Below are positions 12,351-22,424 of a DNA stretch of 64,000 bases, piece after piece. This DNA comes from Basidiobolus meristosporus CBS 931.73 (Eukaryota > Basidiobolomycota > Basidiobolomycetes > Basidiobolales > Basidiobolaceae). The stretch lies in NCBI GenBank assembly GCA_002104905.1, contig MCFE01000211.1:1-64000 (forward strand), read 5' to 3'. The translations under genes were made by a program, and so were the position numbers. The notes under the pieces are model-generated. The model did no database searches. It saw only the letters and a list, made by a program, of their open reading frames with translations, and was not told where the DNA came from. Each line of letters starts with the position of its first letter. Positions within the stretch are counted from its first letter, which is position 1.

Positions 12351-12732
12351 ATGGTACAGTAAGTTCGCTGAAGAACGCTTGCTCCGGCTATGTGCTAAAC
12401 AGTTTCATTTTAGGCTAACGGGCAAGATCGGCGATTAGGGGCGACTATTCTGGCTGTTAGTACTATTGTATTTCTGTATTATACAGTATGGGCTATGATT
12501 ATGGTAAATCCACTATCTTACGCGCGTGTGCGGCTTCACGAAAATAACAGTTTCTCTTAAGCCATTCGTCGATGAAGGTCATCTTTTACATGAGTATTTC
12601 CCCCCACCCGAATATGCAATTCGAATTCCTGTGGTATTATTGCTCTTTGGCTTAACAGTGGTGTTTACCTTTATATCGATGGTTATGATAAAATCTAACC
12701 AACGACGATTGCTTCTGAAGAAGTCCGGTTGA
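12351..12732 (+). CDS. DPM2: dolichol-phosphate mannose synthase regulatory subunit Dpm2 (start codon alone in exon 1)
   Basis: Small ER membrane subunit that stabilises dolichol-phosphate-mannose synthase, the mannose donor enzyme for N- and O-glycosylation and GPI anchors. My model has three exons: 12351-12353 (ATG only), 12414-12503 and 12562-12732, giving 87 aa. The first intron begins GTACAG immediately after the ATG and ends CATTTTAG; the second is GTAAAT...CTCTTAAG. The joined start MANGQDRRLG parallels human MATGTDQVVG. Then come a first TM helix (ATILAVSTIVFLYYTVWA), MPFVDEGHLLHEYF and a second TM helix with VVLLLFGLTVVFTFISMVM, ending in a Lys/Arg-rich tail. Length and two-TM layout fit the family (84 aa in human). 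Confidence 0.88.
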
Positions 12733-13052
12733 ATTGAACTAGTATTCAATAACTGTATGATTGTAAAAAGACTCTTCAGCATCCAGTAACTAAACTTTAT
12801 GAAAGCCAAATATGTACCAAAACGATAAAGCTTCAAAATTATAAGATAGGGTAACTTTTCAAGAGCATTACTACGTAGGATTAATATTGTTCCTTGATCG
12901 AGGTTATAAGCATGCTGTACAAATGCCAGAAATATGTCTAGCAAGCAAGTATAGAATTCTTACTATGTTTATTGTTCAATGACTCGGCTGGATAAAGTTG
13001 GGTATATGTTCTGTAAATATGATTCTAGATAACTACAGCTTAAGAAACAACA

Positions 13053-14246
13053 TTACAAGTGGATCAGGATATCGGGCAAGCAAACCACTGCATCGACCTT
13101 GATGCCAAGTATGTTCGCGTGTGCTTTGATTGTCTCGCAGTACTCTCTACGTCTACCCTCAACATCTTTGCCAAGACTCACATCGTTAATCACTCCGCCG
13201 ATGAGTCTTTTAGGGCTATTGTCACCTCCATGCACGTTGAGATCGACCTTGATGAGGTTGCCAAGACACACTACTGCATCAGCATCAATCCCCAGCAGTT
13301 GACGAACCTTGACTGCAATATCTTCACACCGGCTAACGTCTGAGCCATTCCACTCCTCATCTTGGCCTGTATGGTCGTCAGAAGTATTCGATACATCGGG
13401 GATACTAGGCGAGCCGCGAGTTAGATCCTCAGTCACTCCAGCTGGACTCCCTATTCTATCTGATCCTTTTGACCCATTAATCGACTTGTCCCCCGGTAGT
13501 CCTCCAGCAATATTCTTGACCGTGTCCCCGACCTTGTCACTTGCAGGCCCACTTGGTAATCCATTGTGAGGTCTGGATGTGCCACCAGCACCCAATCCAA
13601 TGCAGATGTTCGCATTGATGCCGAGGAGGTCGGCTTTTGCATCCACAAGGTTTCCATGACATCTATCATTGCCCGATAGATTTGTCTCATCTCCTGACGG
13701 CTGACCACCTGGCTTAGAGGTGTCGTTGTTTGCTGGTGTACCACTGGCATCGCCATCAGTGGAGTGGCTGCCACCCTCATTGTCGTTGGTCAGGTCACCA
13801 TCACCACCAGCTGGCGATCCAGTGTGTGATGGTTGCTCTGGATGGTCAGTCTTCTTGTCATCCCTCTGACCCTCTCCCTTCCTATTATCACCATCATCCC
13901 CTCTGATCCCTCCATTCCTATCTTCAGTGTACTCCCAATCCTCGTCACCATTGTCTGACCCATGCCTGTATCTATCGTCGGAATGCTCGCGTTGATACTC
14001 ACCTCGACGGTGTGAGTCGTACACGAGATTGCCATCAAACCTGTCACTGTGGCGGTAGTCTCTCTCATCCCTGTAGTCAACATCCCGATATCTTTCTCCC
14101 TGGCGGTCATAATCACTCCTGTCATTTCTTGGTCCGTGGCGATCACCTTCCTCAGCAAGAGAGTAATCTCTCTCAGCTACACTAGCAGCTGATATTAGCG
14201 AAGCAGCAGAAAGAATGAACAACAACTGGTACGAGGTAAAATGCAT
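13053..14246 (-). CDS. array copy 1: secreted D/R/Y-rich protein with three Cys-LGI modules
   Basis: Unrecognised secreted protein, 397 aa. A signal peptide (LLFILSAASLISA) is followed by an Asp/Arg/Tyr/Gly-rich stretch to about residue 140, a Gly/Ser/Thr/Asp-rich linker, then three modules of the form C-x18-19-C centred on LLGI or ILGI and followed by a hydrophobic Leu/Ile strand. Six Cys in all suggest one disulphide per module. The linker carries several N-glycosylation sequons (NDT, NLS, NGS, NTS). This copy has the linker form EDRNGGIRGDDGD and lacks some acidic residues of its sisters. No introns. It is the array's leftmost (3'-most) member and has a TATA/upstream-element promoter at 14373-14420. 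Confidence 0.88.
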   Translation of the reverse strand: MHFTSYQLLFILSAASLISAASVAERDYSLAEEGDRHGPRNDRSDYDRQGERYRDVDYRDERDYRHSDRFDGNLVYDSHRRGEYQREHSDDRYRHGSDNGDEDWEYTEDRNGGIRGDDGDNRKGEGQRDDKKTDHPEQPSHTGSPAGGDGDLTNDNEGGSHSTDGDASGTPANNDTSKPGGQPSGDETNLSGNDRCHGNLVDAKADLLGINANICIGLGAGGTSRPHNGLPSGPASDKVGDTVKNIAGGLPGDKSINGSKGSDRIGSPAGVTEDLTRGSPSIPDVSNTSDDHTGQDEEWNGSDVSRCEDIAVKVRQLLGIDADAVVCLGNLIKVDLNVHGGDNSPKRLIGGVINDVSLGKDVEGRRREYCETIKAHANILGIKVDAVVCLPDILIHL

Positions 14247-14372
14247 CGGTGGATGAAGGTTGGATTCTATCTTTAGTTACACACACAAGTTGGCTTTTTA
14301 GCAAGTTAATATCTATACGAAGAGAGAACTAGGGAGAGTACTTGTGCTGAATATTGGCATATAAATCTATCC

Positions 14373-14420
14373 TTTTTATAGCAATTATAGAATGTGCATT
14401 AACGCATTATCAAATCGGGA
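14373..14420 (-). promoter_or_regulatory. copy 1 promoter: TATA box plus upstream element
   Basis: Read on the minus strand: TCCCGATTTGATAATGCGTT, then AATGCAC, then GCTATAAAAAGG. 34 nt separate the TCCCGA motif from the TATA box, which lies about 127 bp before the ATG. Confidence 0.65.
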
Positions 14421-15025
14421 CAAACTCGTGAAAATGGAGTCATAGTCCTTGATACATCTCCGATATCTTACTCATTTCTTGCGAAATCCTGCTTTCATAT
14501 TTATATTCAAGGGAGCACGCCCTCCAGGTTGTGAAATAAGATAATACGTTTTGATACATAATGATTATGATCCTGGCTTGTTACTTGTTGATCGAAGCTG
14601 AGCAGACGAATTTATGTACTACTTCGCTGGCCACCACATTCAATATCAATATTGTTTTGGCCTCACTAACTCAATATACAAGTGTTGACAACTGTTATTC
14701 AATCAAGTACTGGAAGCAAGTAATTCAATGTTATTAGGTCACCGACTCCTAAAATATATAGTTTATTGGATATATCCGTATTTTGAGAAGCAGGTAAATA
14801 TTACAGTCCTTGGGATACAATAACTTTATGCCTGAGCATCATAGGGCGTAATCTCTATACGATCCATTTTCTCAAATGCCTATGTAAATATTTGAGATGT
14901 CAGAATCGTGGTTATTTGCTCATACATCAGTCAACAGTTTATTAGACACTTTTCATTTGGAATGACAGGTATACATTTCGGAGGTGGGGATACAATAACT
15001 CTAGGCGGAAATGAATACCCAGGTA

Positions 15026-16216
15026 TTACAAGTGGATCAGGATATCGGGCAAGCAAACCACTGCATCTACCTTGATGCCAAGTATGCTCGCATGTGCTTT
15101 GATTGTCTCGCAGTACTCTTTACGTCTACCCTCAACATCTTTGCCAAGGCTCACATTGTCAATCACTCCGCCGATGAGTCTTTTAGGGCTATTGTCACCT
15201 CCATGCACGTTGAGATCGACCTTGATGAGGTTGCCAAGACACACTACTGCATCAGCATCAATCCCCAGCAGTTGACGAACCTTGACTGCAATGTCTTCAC
15301 ACCGGCTAACGTCTGAGCCATTCCACTCCCCATCCTGGCCTGTATGGTCGCCAGAAGTATTCGATACATCGGGGATACTAGGCGAGCCGCGATTTAGGTC
15401 CTCGGTCACTCCAGCAGGGCTACCTGGTCCATCCGATCCCTTTGACCCATTGATTGACCTGTCCATTGGTAGTCCTCCAACAATGTTCTTGACCGTGTCC
15501 CCGACCTTGTCACTTGCAGGCCCACTTGGTAATCCATCGTGAGGTCTGGATGTGCCACCAGCACCCAATCCAATGCAGATGTCCGCATTGATGCCGAGGA
15601 GGTCGGCTTTTGCATCCACAAGGTTTCCATGACATCTATCATTGCCCGATAGATTTGTCTCATCTCCTGACGGCTGACCACCTGGCTTGGAGGTGTCGTT
15701 GTTTGCTGGTGTACCACCGGCATCACCATCAGTGGAGTGGCTGCCACCCTCATTGTCATTGGTCAGGTCACCATCACCACCAGCTGGTGATCCAGTGTGT
15801 GGTGACTGCTCTGAGTGACCGGTCTTGTTGTCATCCCTTTGGCCCTCTTCATTTCTACCTTGATCTTTACCATCACTTCTTCTATAGCTGTCATCAGTGT
15901 ACTCCCAATCCTCATCCCCATTGCCTGGTCCATGTCTGTAATTATCCCCGGAGTGCTCATGTTGATACTCACCTCGGCGGTGTGAGTCGTATTCGAGATC
16001 ATCATCAAACCTGCCACTATGGCGGTAGTCTCTCTCATCCCTGTAGTCAACATCCCGATATCTTCCTCCCTGACGGTCATAGTCCCTCCAGTCATCTCTT
16101 GGCCCGTAGCGGTCACCCTCATTTGCAGGTGAGTAATCCCTCTCAGCAACACTAGCGGCTGAGATTACCGAAGCAGCAGAGAGAATGAACAACAACTGGT
16201 ATGAGGTGAAATGCAT
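15026..16216 (-). CDS. array copy 2: secreted D/R/Y-rich protein with three Cys-LGI modules
   Basis: 396 aa, intact, taken as the reference copy. Signal peptide 1-20; D/R/Y-rich 27-130; Gly/Ser/Thr/Asp linker 140-190; module 1 C195-C214 (ADLLGINADIC); linker with NGS and NTS sequons; module 2 C306-C326 (RQLLGIDADAVVC) followed by LGNLIKVDLNV; module 3 C369-C388 (ASILGIKVDAVVC) and a hydrophobic end (DILIHL). The central linker is the second type (SDGKDQGRNEEGQ). Function unknown; the composition suggests a surface or matrix protein. The charged N-terminal half would be disordered and the modules would fold as small units. Confidence 0.9.
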   Translation of the reverse strand: MHFTSYQLLFILSAASVISAASVAERDYSPANEGDRYGPRDDWRDYDRQGGRYRDVDYRDERDYRHSGRFDDDLEYDSHRRGEYQHEHSGDNYRHGPGNGDEDWEYTDDSYRRSDGKDQGRNEEGQRDDNKTGHSEQSPHTGSPAGGDGDLTNDNEGGSHSTDGDAGGTPANNDTSKPGGQPSGDETNLSGNDRCHGNLVDAKADLLGINADICIGLGAGGTSRPHDGLPSGPASDKVGDTVKNIVGGLPMDRSINGSKGSDGPGSPAGVTEDLNRGSPSIPDVSNTSGDHTGQDGEWNGSDVSRCEDIAVKVRQLLGIDADAVVCLGNLIKVDLNVHGGDNSPKRLIGGVIDNVSLGKDVEGRRKEYCETIKAHASILGIKVDAVVCLPDILIHL

Positions 16217-16346
16217 CTGTATATGAAATTTTGGATTCTAACTGCAAGCTCTTTGTGGAATTAGCGTCTTTTAGGTAAGCGAATATCTAAATGGGGAAGA
16301 TAAAGATTTGTTGAGTCTTGTACTGATTCTTAACATGGTTCTCTTA

Positions 16347-16394
16347 TTATATAGCGAATTTAGAGCTGCGCGTTTACGCAACGTCGATTCGGGG
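16347..16394 (-). promoter_or_regulatory. copy 2 promoter: TATA box plus upstream element
   Basis: Minus strand: CCCCGAATCGACGTTGCG, TAAACGCGCAG, then GCTATATAA. Spacing is 35 nt from the CCCGA motif to the TATA box, as in the sister genes. Confidence 0.6.
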
Positions 16395-16853
16395 TTAAAT
16401 CATAGAAAAATTATGGTCCATTGAAACTCTCCGATAAATCGCTCGGCTATTACATTGACCTACTGCTATGGTTTACTGCGGGACTGTCAGTATACAATGG
16501 GAAAAGTATAAGAGTCCCGCAACATAAATTTGTGCACTAAACTCGACATCGTTATTCGAAGTAAAATACACCATATACTGATAAAATTTGAAGTGCATGC
16601 GCGCCTGATTTGGCAAACAAATTCTTGGAAACTTATTTGGTAAATGGCCGACTCCTTACCATCTTATTGTTATTAGCGTTGCCACTATGGCTTTTATGGT
16701 CAGATGACCAAAGCCCCATGTAAGATTATAGAGTATAAGAAATATCTTATAAATTGGTCAATTGTTTATTCGATGGATCATTATTCTGAGAAGCGGGTAT
16801 ATGTTGCTGTTGTAAGGATACAATATTTTTAAGTGGGAATGAATATTCGGGAA

Positions 16854-18044
16854 TTACAAGTGGATCAGGATATCGGGCAAGCAAACCACTGCATCTACCT
16901 TGATGCCAAGTATGCTCGCATGTGCTTTGATTGTCTCGCAGTACTCTCTACGTCTACCCTCAACATCTTTGCCAAGGCTCACATTGTCAATCACTCCGCC
17001 GATGAGTCTTTTAGGGCCATTGTCACCTCCATGCACGTTGAGATCGACCTTGATGAGATTGCCAAGACACACTACTGCATCAGCATCAATCCCCAGCAGT
17101 TGACGAACCTTGACTGCAATATCTTCACACCGGCTAACGTCTGAGCCATTCCACTCCCCATCCTGGCCTGTATGGTCGCCAGAAGTATTCGATACATCGG
17201 GGATACTAGGCGAGCCGCGATTTAGGTCCTCGGTCACTCCAGCAGGGCTACCTGGTCCATCCGATCCCTTTGACCCATTGATTGACTTGTTCATTGGTAG
17301 TCCTCCAGCAATATTCTTGACCGTGTCCCCGACCTTGTCACTTGCAGGCCCACTTGGTAATCCATCGTGAGGTCTGGATGTGCCACCAGCACCGAATCCA
17401 ATGCAGATGTCCGCATTGATGCCGAGGAGGTCGACCTTTCCATCCACAAGGTTTCCATGGCATCTATCATTGCCCGATAGATTTGTCTCATCTCCTGACG
17501 GCTGACCACCTGGCTTGGAGGTGTCGTTGTTTGCTGGTGTACCACTGGCATCACCATCAGTGGAGTGGCTGCCACCCTCATTGTCCTTGGTCAGGTCACC
17601 ATCACCACCAGCTGGTGATCCAGTGTGTGGTGGTTGCTCTGAATGGTCAGTCTTGCTGTCATTCCACTGGCCCTCTTCATTTCTCCCTTGGTTTTTGTCA
17701 TCATTTCTTCCATACCTGTCATCAGTGTACTCCCAATCCTCGTCACCATCGTCTGACCCATGTCTGTACCTATCCCCAGAGTGCTCACGTTGATACTCAC
17801 CTCGGCGGTGTGAGTCGTATTCGAGATCATCATCAAACCTGTCACTGTTACGGTAGTCTCTCTCATCGCTGTAGTCAACATCCCGATATCTTCCTCCCTG
17901 GCGGTTATAATCACTCCAGTCATTTCTTGGTCCATAGCGGTCACCCTCGTTTGCAGGAGAGTAATCTCTCTCAGCAACACTAGCAGCTGAGATTACTGAA
18001 GCAGCAGAGAGAGTTAACAGCAACCGATATGAAGAGAAATGCAT
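16854..18044 (-). CDS. array copy 3: secreted D/R/Y-rich protein with three Cys-LGI modules
   Basis: 396 aa, intact. Same layout as copy 2, with the NDDKNQGRNEEGQ linker type and a signal peptide variant LLLTLSAASVISA. Module 1 has VDGKVDLLGINADIC and a GFGAGG exit instead of GLGAGG. Modules 2 and 3 are essentially identical to copy 2. NDT, NLS, NGS and NTS sequons are kept. No sign of decay. Confidence 0.9.
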   Translation of the reverse strand: MHFSSYRLLLTLSAASVISAASVAERDYSPANEGDRYGPRNDWSDYNRQGGRYRDVDYSDERDYRNSDRFDDDLEYDSHRRGEYQREHSGDRYRHGSDDGDEDWEYTDDRYGRNDDKNQGRNEEGQWNDSKTDHSEQPPHTGSPAGGDGDLTKDNEGGSHSTDGDASGTPANNDTSKPGGQPSGDETNLSGNDRCHGNLVDGKVDLLGINADICIGFGAGGTSRPHDGLPSGPASDKVGDTVKNIAGGLPMNKSINGSKGSDGPGSPAGVTEDLNRGSPSIPDVSNTSGDHTGQDGEWNGSDVSRCEDIAVKVRQLLGIDADAVVCLGNLIKVDLNVHGGDNGPKRLIGGVIDNVSLGKDVEGRRREYCETIKAHASILGIKVDAVVCLPDILIHL

Positions 18045-18171
18045 TGGTGGGTAAAGCCTGGATTTTCACTGCTGTGATACTCTGAAATTAGCGTTCCTGG
18101 TGAAAAATCTCTATCAAGGGAAGAGACAGCTTTGATGACTTAAGTATTGAATTTCAACAAAGTTCTCCGCA

Positions 18172-18219
18172 TTATATAGCAAGTCTTGGCCTGCGCGTTA
18201 ATGTAAGGTCAAATCGGGA
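18172..18219 (-). promoter_or_regulatory. copy 3 promoter: TATA box plus upstream element
   Basis: Minus strand: TCCCGATTTGACCTTACA, TTAACGCGCAG, then GCTATATAATG. 35 nt separate the TCCCGA motif and the TATA box. Confidence 0.65.
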
Positions 18220-18755
18220 TTTATTCGTGAAAATGATACTATAAATGATGCTAAATCTCCCATTGCTTGCCCAATTATTGCAACATATCGAGGAATGAGC
18301 TTTTTGTTAAAGCACTGTTCTTCTCTCGTGACTATAATGTGAAAGGCACGTTCTAACATGGAAAGTTGTGTTTCTCCATTTACGTGCTGGCTATCGAATA
18401 AGCTCAAGTAATGCCTTCACTGTAACGCAACATCCCAGACTTATCCATGCCATGTTGGATTCTGGAGATATGTTAATTAAATGGGAATCGAATTTTCACT
18501 TACTATAAAAATGAATATTATCCAAAGTTGTACTATTGTAATTAGTGTTTAAACTGGTCTGGTGTCCGTAGCTTTAAAAGCAAAATATATAGTCCAAAGA
18601 GATGCCAATGGATATCCAGAAATAGGTATCAAGCTTACGAATTGGAGAGATATTTATTCCATGTGTTATAAAGAAAACTGAAGGGTATACAAAGTGGTGA
18701 ATGCATCGCCGTAACTCTAGTCTAAGCGTGGCAACTGGATGTAGGTAAAATAGTG

Positions 18756-19952
18756 CTACAAGTGGATTAGGATATCTGGCAAACAAACCACTGCATCTAC
18801 CTTGATGCCAAGTATGTTCGCATGTGCTTTGATTATCTCGCAGTACTCTCTATGTCTACCCTCAACATCTTTGCCAAGACCCACATTGTCAATCACTCCG
18901 CCGATGAGTCTTTTAGGGCCACTGTCACCTCCATGCACGTTGAGATCGACCTTGATGAGGTTGCCGAGACACACTACTGCATCAGCATCAATCCCCAGCA
19001 GTTGACGAACCTTGACTGCAATGTCTTCACACCGGCTGACGTCTAAGCCACTCCACTCCCCGTCCTGGCCTGTATGACTGCCGGAAGTATTCGATACATC
19101 AGGAACACCTGTCGAGCCGTGAGTTAGATCCTCAGTCACTCCAGCTAGACTCCCTGTTCTATCTGATCCTTTTGACCCGTTGATCGATTTGTCCCCTGGT
19201 AGTCCTCCAGCAATATTCTTGACCGTGTCCCCGACCTTTTCACTTGCAGGCCCACTTGGTAATCCATCGTGAGGTCTGGATGTGCCGCCAGCACCCAATC
19301 CAATGCAGATGTCCGCATTGATGCCGAGGAGGTCGACCTTTCCATCCACAAGGTTTCCATGACATCTATCATTGCCCGATAGATTTGTCTCATCTCCTGT
19401 CGGCTGACCACCTGGCTTAGAGGTGTCGTTGTTTGCTGGTGTACCACCGGCATCGCCATCAGTGGAGTGGCTGCCACCCTCATTGTCGTTGGTCAGGTCA
19501 CCATCACCACCAGCTGGTGATCCAGTGTGTGGATGTTGCTCTGAATGGTCAGTCTTGCTACCATCCCTCTGGCCCTCTCTCTTGCTATCATCATCACCAT
19601 CATCTCCTCTGATCCCTCTATTCCTGTCTTCAATGTACTCCCAGTCTTCGTCACCATTGTCTGACCCATGTCTGTACCTATCCACGAAGTGCTCACGTTG
19701 ATACTCACCTCGGCGGTGTGAGTCGTACTCGAGATTGTCATCAAACCTGTCACTGTGGCGGTAGTCTCTCTCATCCCTGTAGTCAACATCCTGATATCTT
19801 TCTCCCTGACGGTCATAATCACTCCAGTCATTTCTTGGTCCATAGCGGTCACCCTCGTTTGCAGGAGAGTAATCTCTCTCAGCAACACTAGCAGCTGAGA
19901 TTACCGAAGCAGCAGAGAGAATGAACAACAACTGGTATGAGGTGAAATGCAT
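18756..19952 (-). CDS. array copy 4: secreted D/R/Y-rich protein with three Cys-LGI modules
   Basis: 398 aa, intact. The linker is the first type (EDRNRGIRGDDGDDD). It differs from most copies between modules 1 and 2 (DRTGSLAGVTEDLTHGSTGV) and has SGLDVSRC before module 2, losing the WNGS sequon. Module cysteines and LLGI/ILGI cores are unchanged. Its 5' flank, beyond the coding start, is almost the same as that of copy 6, implying a shared recent ancestor or conversion tract. Confidence 0.9.
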   Translation of the reverse strand: MHFTSYQLLFILSAASVISAASVAERDYSPANEGDRYGPRNDWSDYDRQGERYQDVDYRDERDYRHSDRFDDNLEYDSHRRGEYQREHFVDRYRHGSDNGDEDWEYIEDRNRGIRGDDGDDDSKREGQRDGSKTDHSEQHPHTGSPAGGDGDLTNDNEGGSHSTDGDAGGTPANNDTSKPGGQPTGDETNLSGNDRCHGNLVDGKVDLLGINADICIGLGAGGTSRPHDGLPSGPASEKVGDTVKNIAGGLPGDKSINGSKGSDRTGSLAGVTEDLTHGSTGVPDVSNTSGSHTGQDGEWSGLDVSRCEDIAVKVRQLLGIDADAVVCLGNLIKVDLNVHGGDSGPKRLIGGVIDNVGLGKDVEGRHREYCEIIKAHANILGIKVDAVVCLPDILIHL

Positions 19953-20069
19953 CCGAGAGTATAAGTTGTTCGCTAATTACAGGTATGCTTCACGGCGGAT
20001 GTCTACTAAGATCTACTTAGAAATGATAAGAATCTGATGAATGTTGGTCACTTGCAGAAATTCCGCACT

Positions 20070-20116
20070 TTTTATAGCAACAGTGTTATGCACCATGGTG
20101 CAAGGTTTGATCGGGA
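20070..20116 (-). promoter_or_regulatory. copy 4 promoter: TATA box plus palindromic upstream element
   Basis: Minus strand: TCCCGATCAAACCT, then the perfect palindrome TGCACCATGGTGCA, then GCTATAAAAAG. The TCCCGA to TATA spacing is 34 nt. Confidence 0.65.
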
Positions 20117-20612
20117 CTAGATAGCAATGATTCAACCACAATTCAGAATAAATCTCCATTATCCTGCACATTCATTGTATATTACTGCTGCTAGAACTCA
20201 TAAGAACCACACGTGTAAAATTGAAGTCTCTTCATAGTAAGTCAAAGAATGAACTTGGAAGAATGCTTAAATACAATGGAATATATATACCTTTATTCTG
20301 CCGACACTGAAGTAAATAAATCGATGATGCGATTATAGTAATAATTGGTTACTACTTTGCCAGATGCTGTTATTTATATTTGCTATCGCCTACAGCACTC
20401 ATTCCCCCGGTAGCTATAGGTTGTAGCATCACGAGGTATTTCGAAACATGAGCGATTTTCTCGGATACTGATGTATATATTTGAGATGTCAGAAACGTAG
20501 TTATTCGATTATATATCTGTTAGCAGTTTATTAGATGCTTATCCTTTAGTAGGATGGGTATTTGTTGCGGTAGTGGAATTCAATAACTCTAAGCGGGAAT
20601 GAACATCAGGTA

Positions 20613-21803
20613 CTACAAGTGAATCAGGATATCGGGCAAGCAAACCACTGCATCTACCTTGATGCCAAGTATGTTCGCGTGTGCTTTGATTGTCTCGCAG
20701 TACTCTCTACGTCTACCCTCAACATCTTTGCCAAGACCCACATTGTCAATCACTCCGCCGATGAGTCCTTTATGGCCATTGTCACCTCCACGCACATTGA
20801 GATCGACCTTGATGAGATTGCCAAGACACACTACTGCATCAGCATCAATCCCCAGCAGTTGACGAACCTTGACTGCAATATCTTCACACCGGCTAACGTC
20901 TGAGCCATTCCACTCCTCATCCTGGCCTGTATGGTCGTCAGAAGTATTCGATACATCGGGGATACTAGGCGAGCCGCGATTTAGGTCCTCGGTCACTCCA
21001 GCAGGGCTACCTGGTCCATCCGATCCCTTTGGCCCATTGATCGACCCATCCCCTGGTAGTACTCCAGCAATATTCTTGACCGTGTCCCCGACCTTGTCAC
21101 TTGCAGGCCCACTTGGTAATCCATCGTGAGGTCTGGATGTGCCACCAGCACCGAATCCAATGCAGATGTCCGCATTGATGCCGAGGAGGTCGACCTTTCC
21201 ATCCACAAGGTTTCCATGACATCTATCATTGCCCGATAGATTTGCCTCATCTCCTGTCGGCTGACCACCTGGCTTGGAGGCGTCGTTGTTTGACGGTGTG
21301 CTACTGGTACCACCACCAGTGGAGTGGCTGCCACCCTCATTGTCCTTGGTCAGGTCACCATCACCACCAGCTGGTGATCCGGTGCGTGGTAGTTGCTCTG
21401 AATGGTCAGTCTTGATGTCATTCCTCTGGCCCTCTTCATTTCTCCCTTGGTTTTTGTCATCATTTCTTCCATACCTGTCATCAGTGTACTCCCAATCCTC
21501 GTCACCATTGTCTGACCCATGTCTGTACCTATCGTCGGAGTGTTCGCGTTGATACTCACCTCGGCGGTGTGAGTCGTACTCGAGATCGTCATCATACCTG
21601 TCACTGTTACGGTAGTCTCTCTCATCCCTGTAGTCAGCATCCCGATATCTTCCTCCCTGGCGGTCATAATCACTCCAGTCATTTCTTGGTCCGTAGCGAT
21701 CACCCTCGTTTGCAGGTGAGTAATCCCTCTCAGCAACGCTAGCACCTGAGATTACCGAAGCAGCAGAGAGAATGAACAGCAACTGATACGAGGAGAAATG
21801 CAT
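20613..21803 (-). CDS. array copy 5: secreted D/R/Y-rich protein with three Cys-LGI modules
   Basis: 396 aa, intact. Second linker type (NDDKNQGRNEEGQ). The Gly/Ser/Thr stretch is more diverged here (STGGGTSSTPSNNDASKPGG), which removes the NDT sequon. Module 1 exits with GFGAGG as in copy 3; module 2 is followed by NVRGGDNGHKGLIGG rather than NVHGGDNSPKRLIGG. All six module cysteines are kept. The signal peptide ends VISGAS, a form shared with copies 7 and 8. Confidence 0.9.
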   Translation of the reverse strand: MHFSSYQLLFILSAASVISGASVAERDYSPANEGDRYGPRNDWSDYDRQGGRYRDADYRDERDYRNSDRYDDDLEYDSHRRGEYQREHSDDRYRHGSDNGDEDWEYTDDRYGRNDDKNQGRNEEGQRNDIKTDHSEQLPRTGSPAGGDGDLTKDNEGGSHSTGGGTSSTPSNNDASKPGGQPTGDEANLSGNDRCHGNLVDGKVDLLGINADICIGFGAGGTSRPHDGLPSGPASDKVGDTVKNIAGVLPGDGSINGPKGSDGPGSPAGVTEDLNRGSPSIPDVSNTSDDHTGQDEEWNGSDVSRCEDIAVKVRQLLGIDADAVVCLGNLIKVDLNVRGGDNGHKGLIGGVIDNVGLGKDVEGRRREYCETIKAHANILGIKVDAVVCLPDILIHL

Positions 21804-21932
21804 TTTAGGGCTAAGACCGGATTGTAACTAGCAAATACTTTCTAGAATTGAGGTCTGTTGAGCTGATAAATCACTTTAAAGAGAAGTGAACTTTTGAAAT
21901 TTTGGTGCTCATCCCCTCCATGGTAATTCTAA

Positions 21933-21980
21933 TTTTATAGTGAACCCTCATATGCACATTGACGCTAGGTCAGATCGGGG
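21933..21980 (-). promoter_or_regulatory. copy 5 promoter: TATA box plus upstream element
   Basis: Minus strand: CCCCGATCTGACCTAGCG, TCAATGTGCA, then ACTATAAAATT. 35 nt separate the CCCGAT motif and the TATA box. Confidence 0.6.
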
Positions 21981-22424
21981 GTTATTCATATAAATGATAT
22001 TTTTAGTCTACTTTAATTTCCTATATTCTGCTCAGACATCGTACTGTTCGGATGCATTACCTCATTATTGTGGATCTACACTTCACCAAAGGTTGAACAA
22101 ATACACACACGATCTGTTGAAAGTCTGGAGATAAATATTCATGAGAAAACAATATGGTATTCATTACTTTACCAATCAATTAAATGCACATGATAAATTG
22201 CTAGATCGCGGCATTCTTTTTGTTTGATACTGTCTAGCATTTCCGACTGTAGCATTATCTTATATTCTGCCATTTTTCAAACACCAATAGAAGAGTACAC
22301 AACGTTAAAAAAAGTCGTCTTGTAATTGATTCCGTTTATTATTTAGAGTCCGATCATTCAGAGGGATGGGTATTCATTTCGAGGGGGGGTATAATAACTC
22401 TAGGCGGGAATGAACACCCAGGTA

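Noticed and set aside
12579-12944. 121-codon minus-strand ORF over DPM2
   Set aside because: Antisense to the clearly conserved DPM2 exon; its hydrophobicity mirrors the TM codons of the sense gene.
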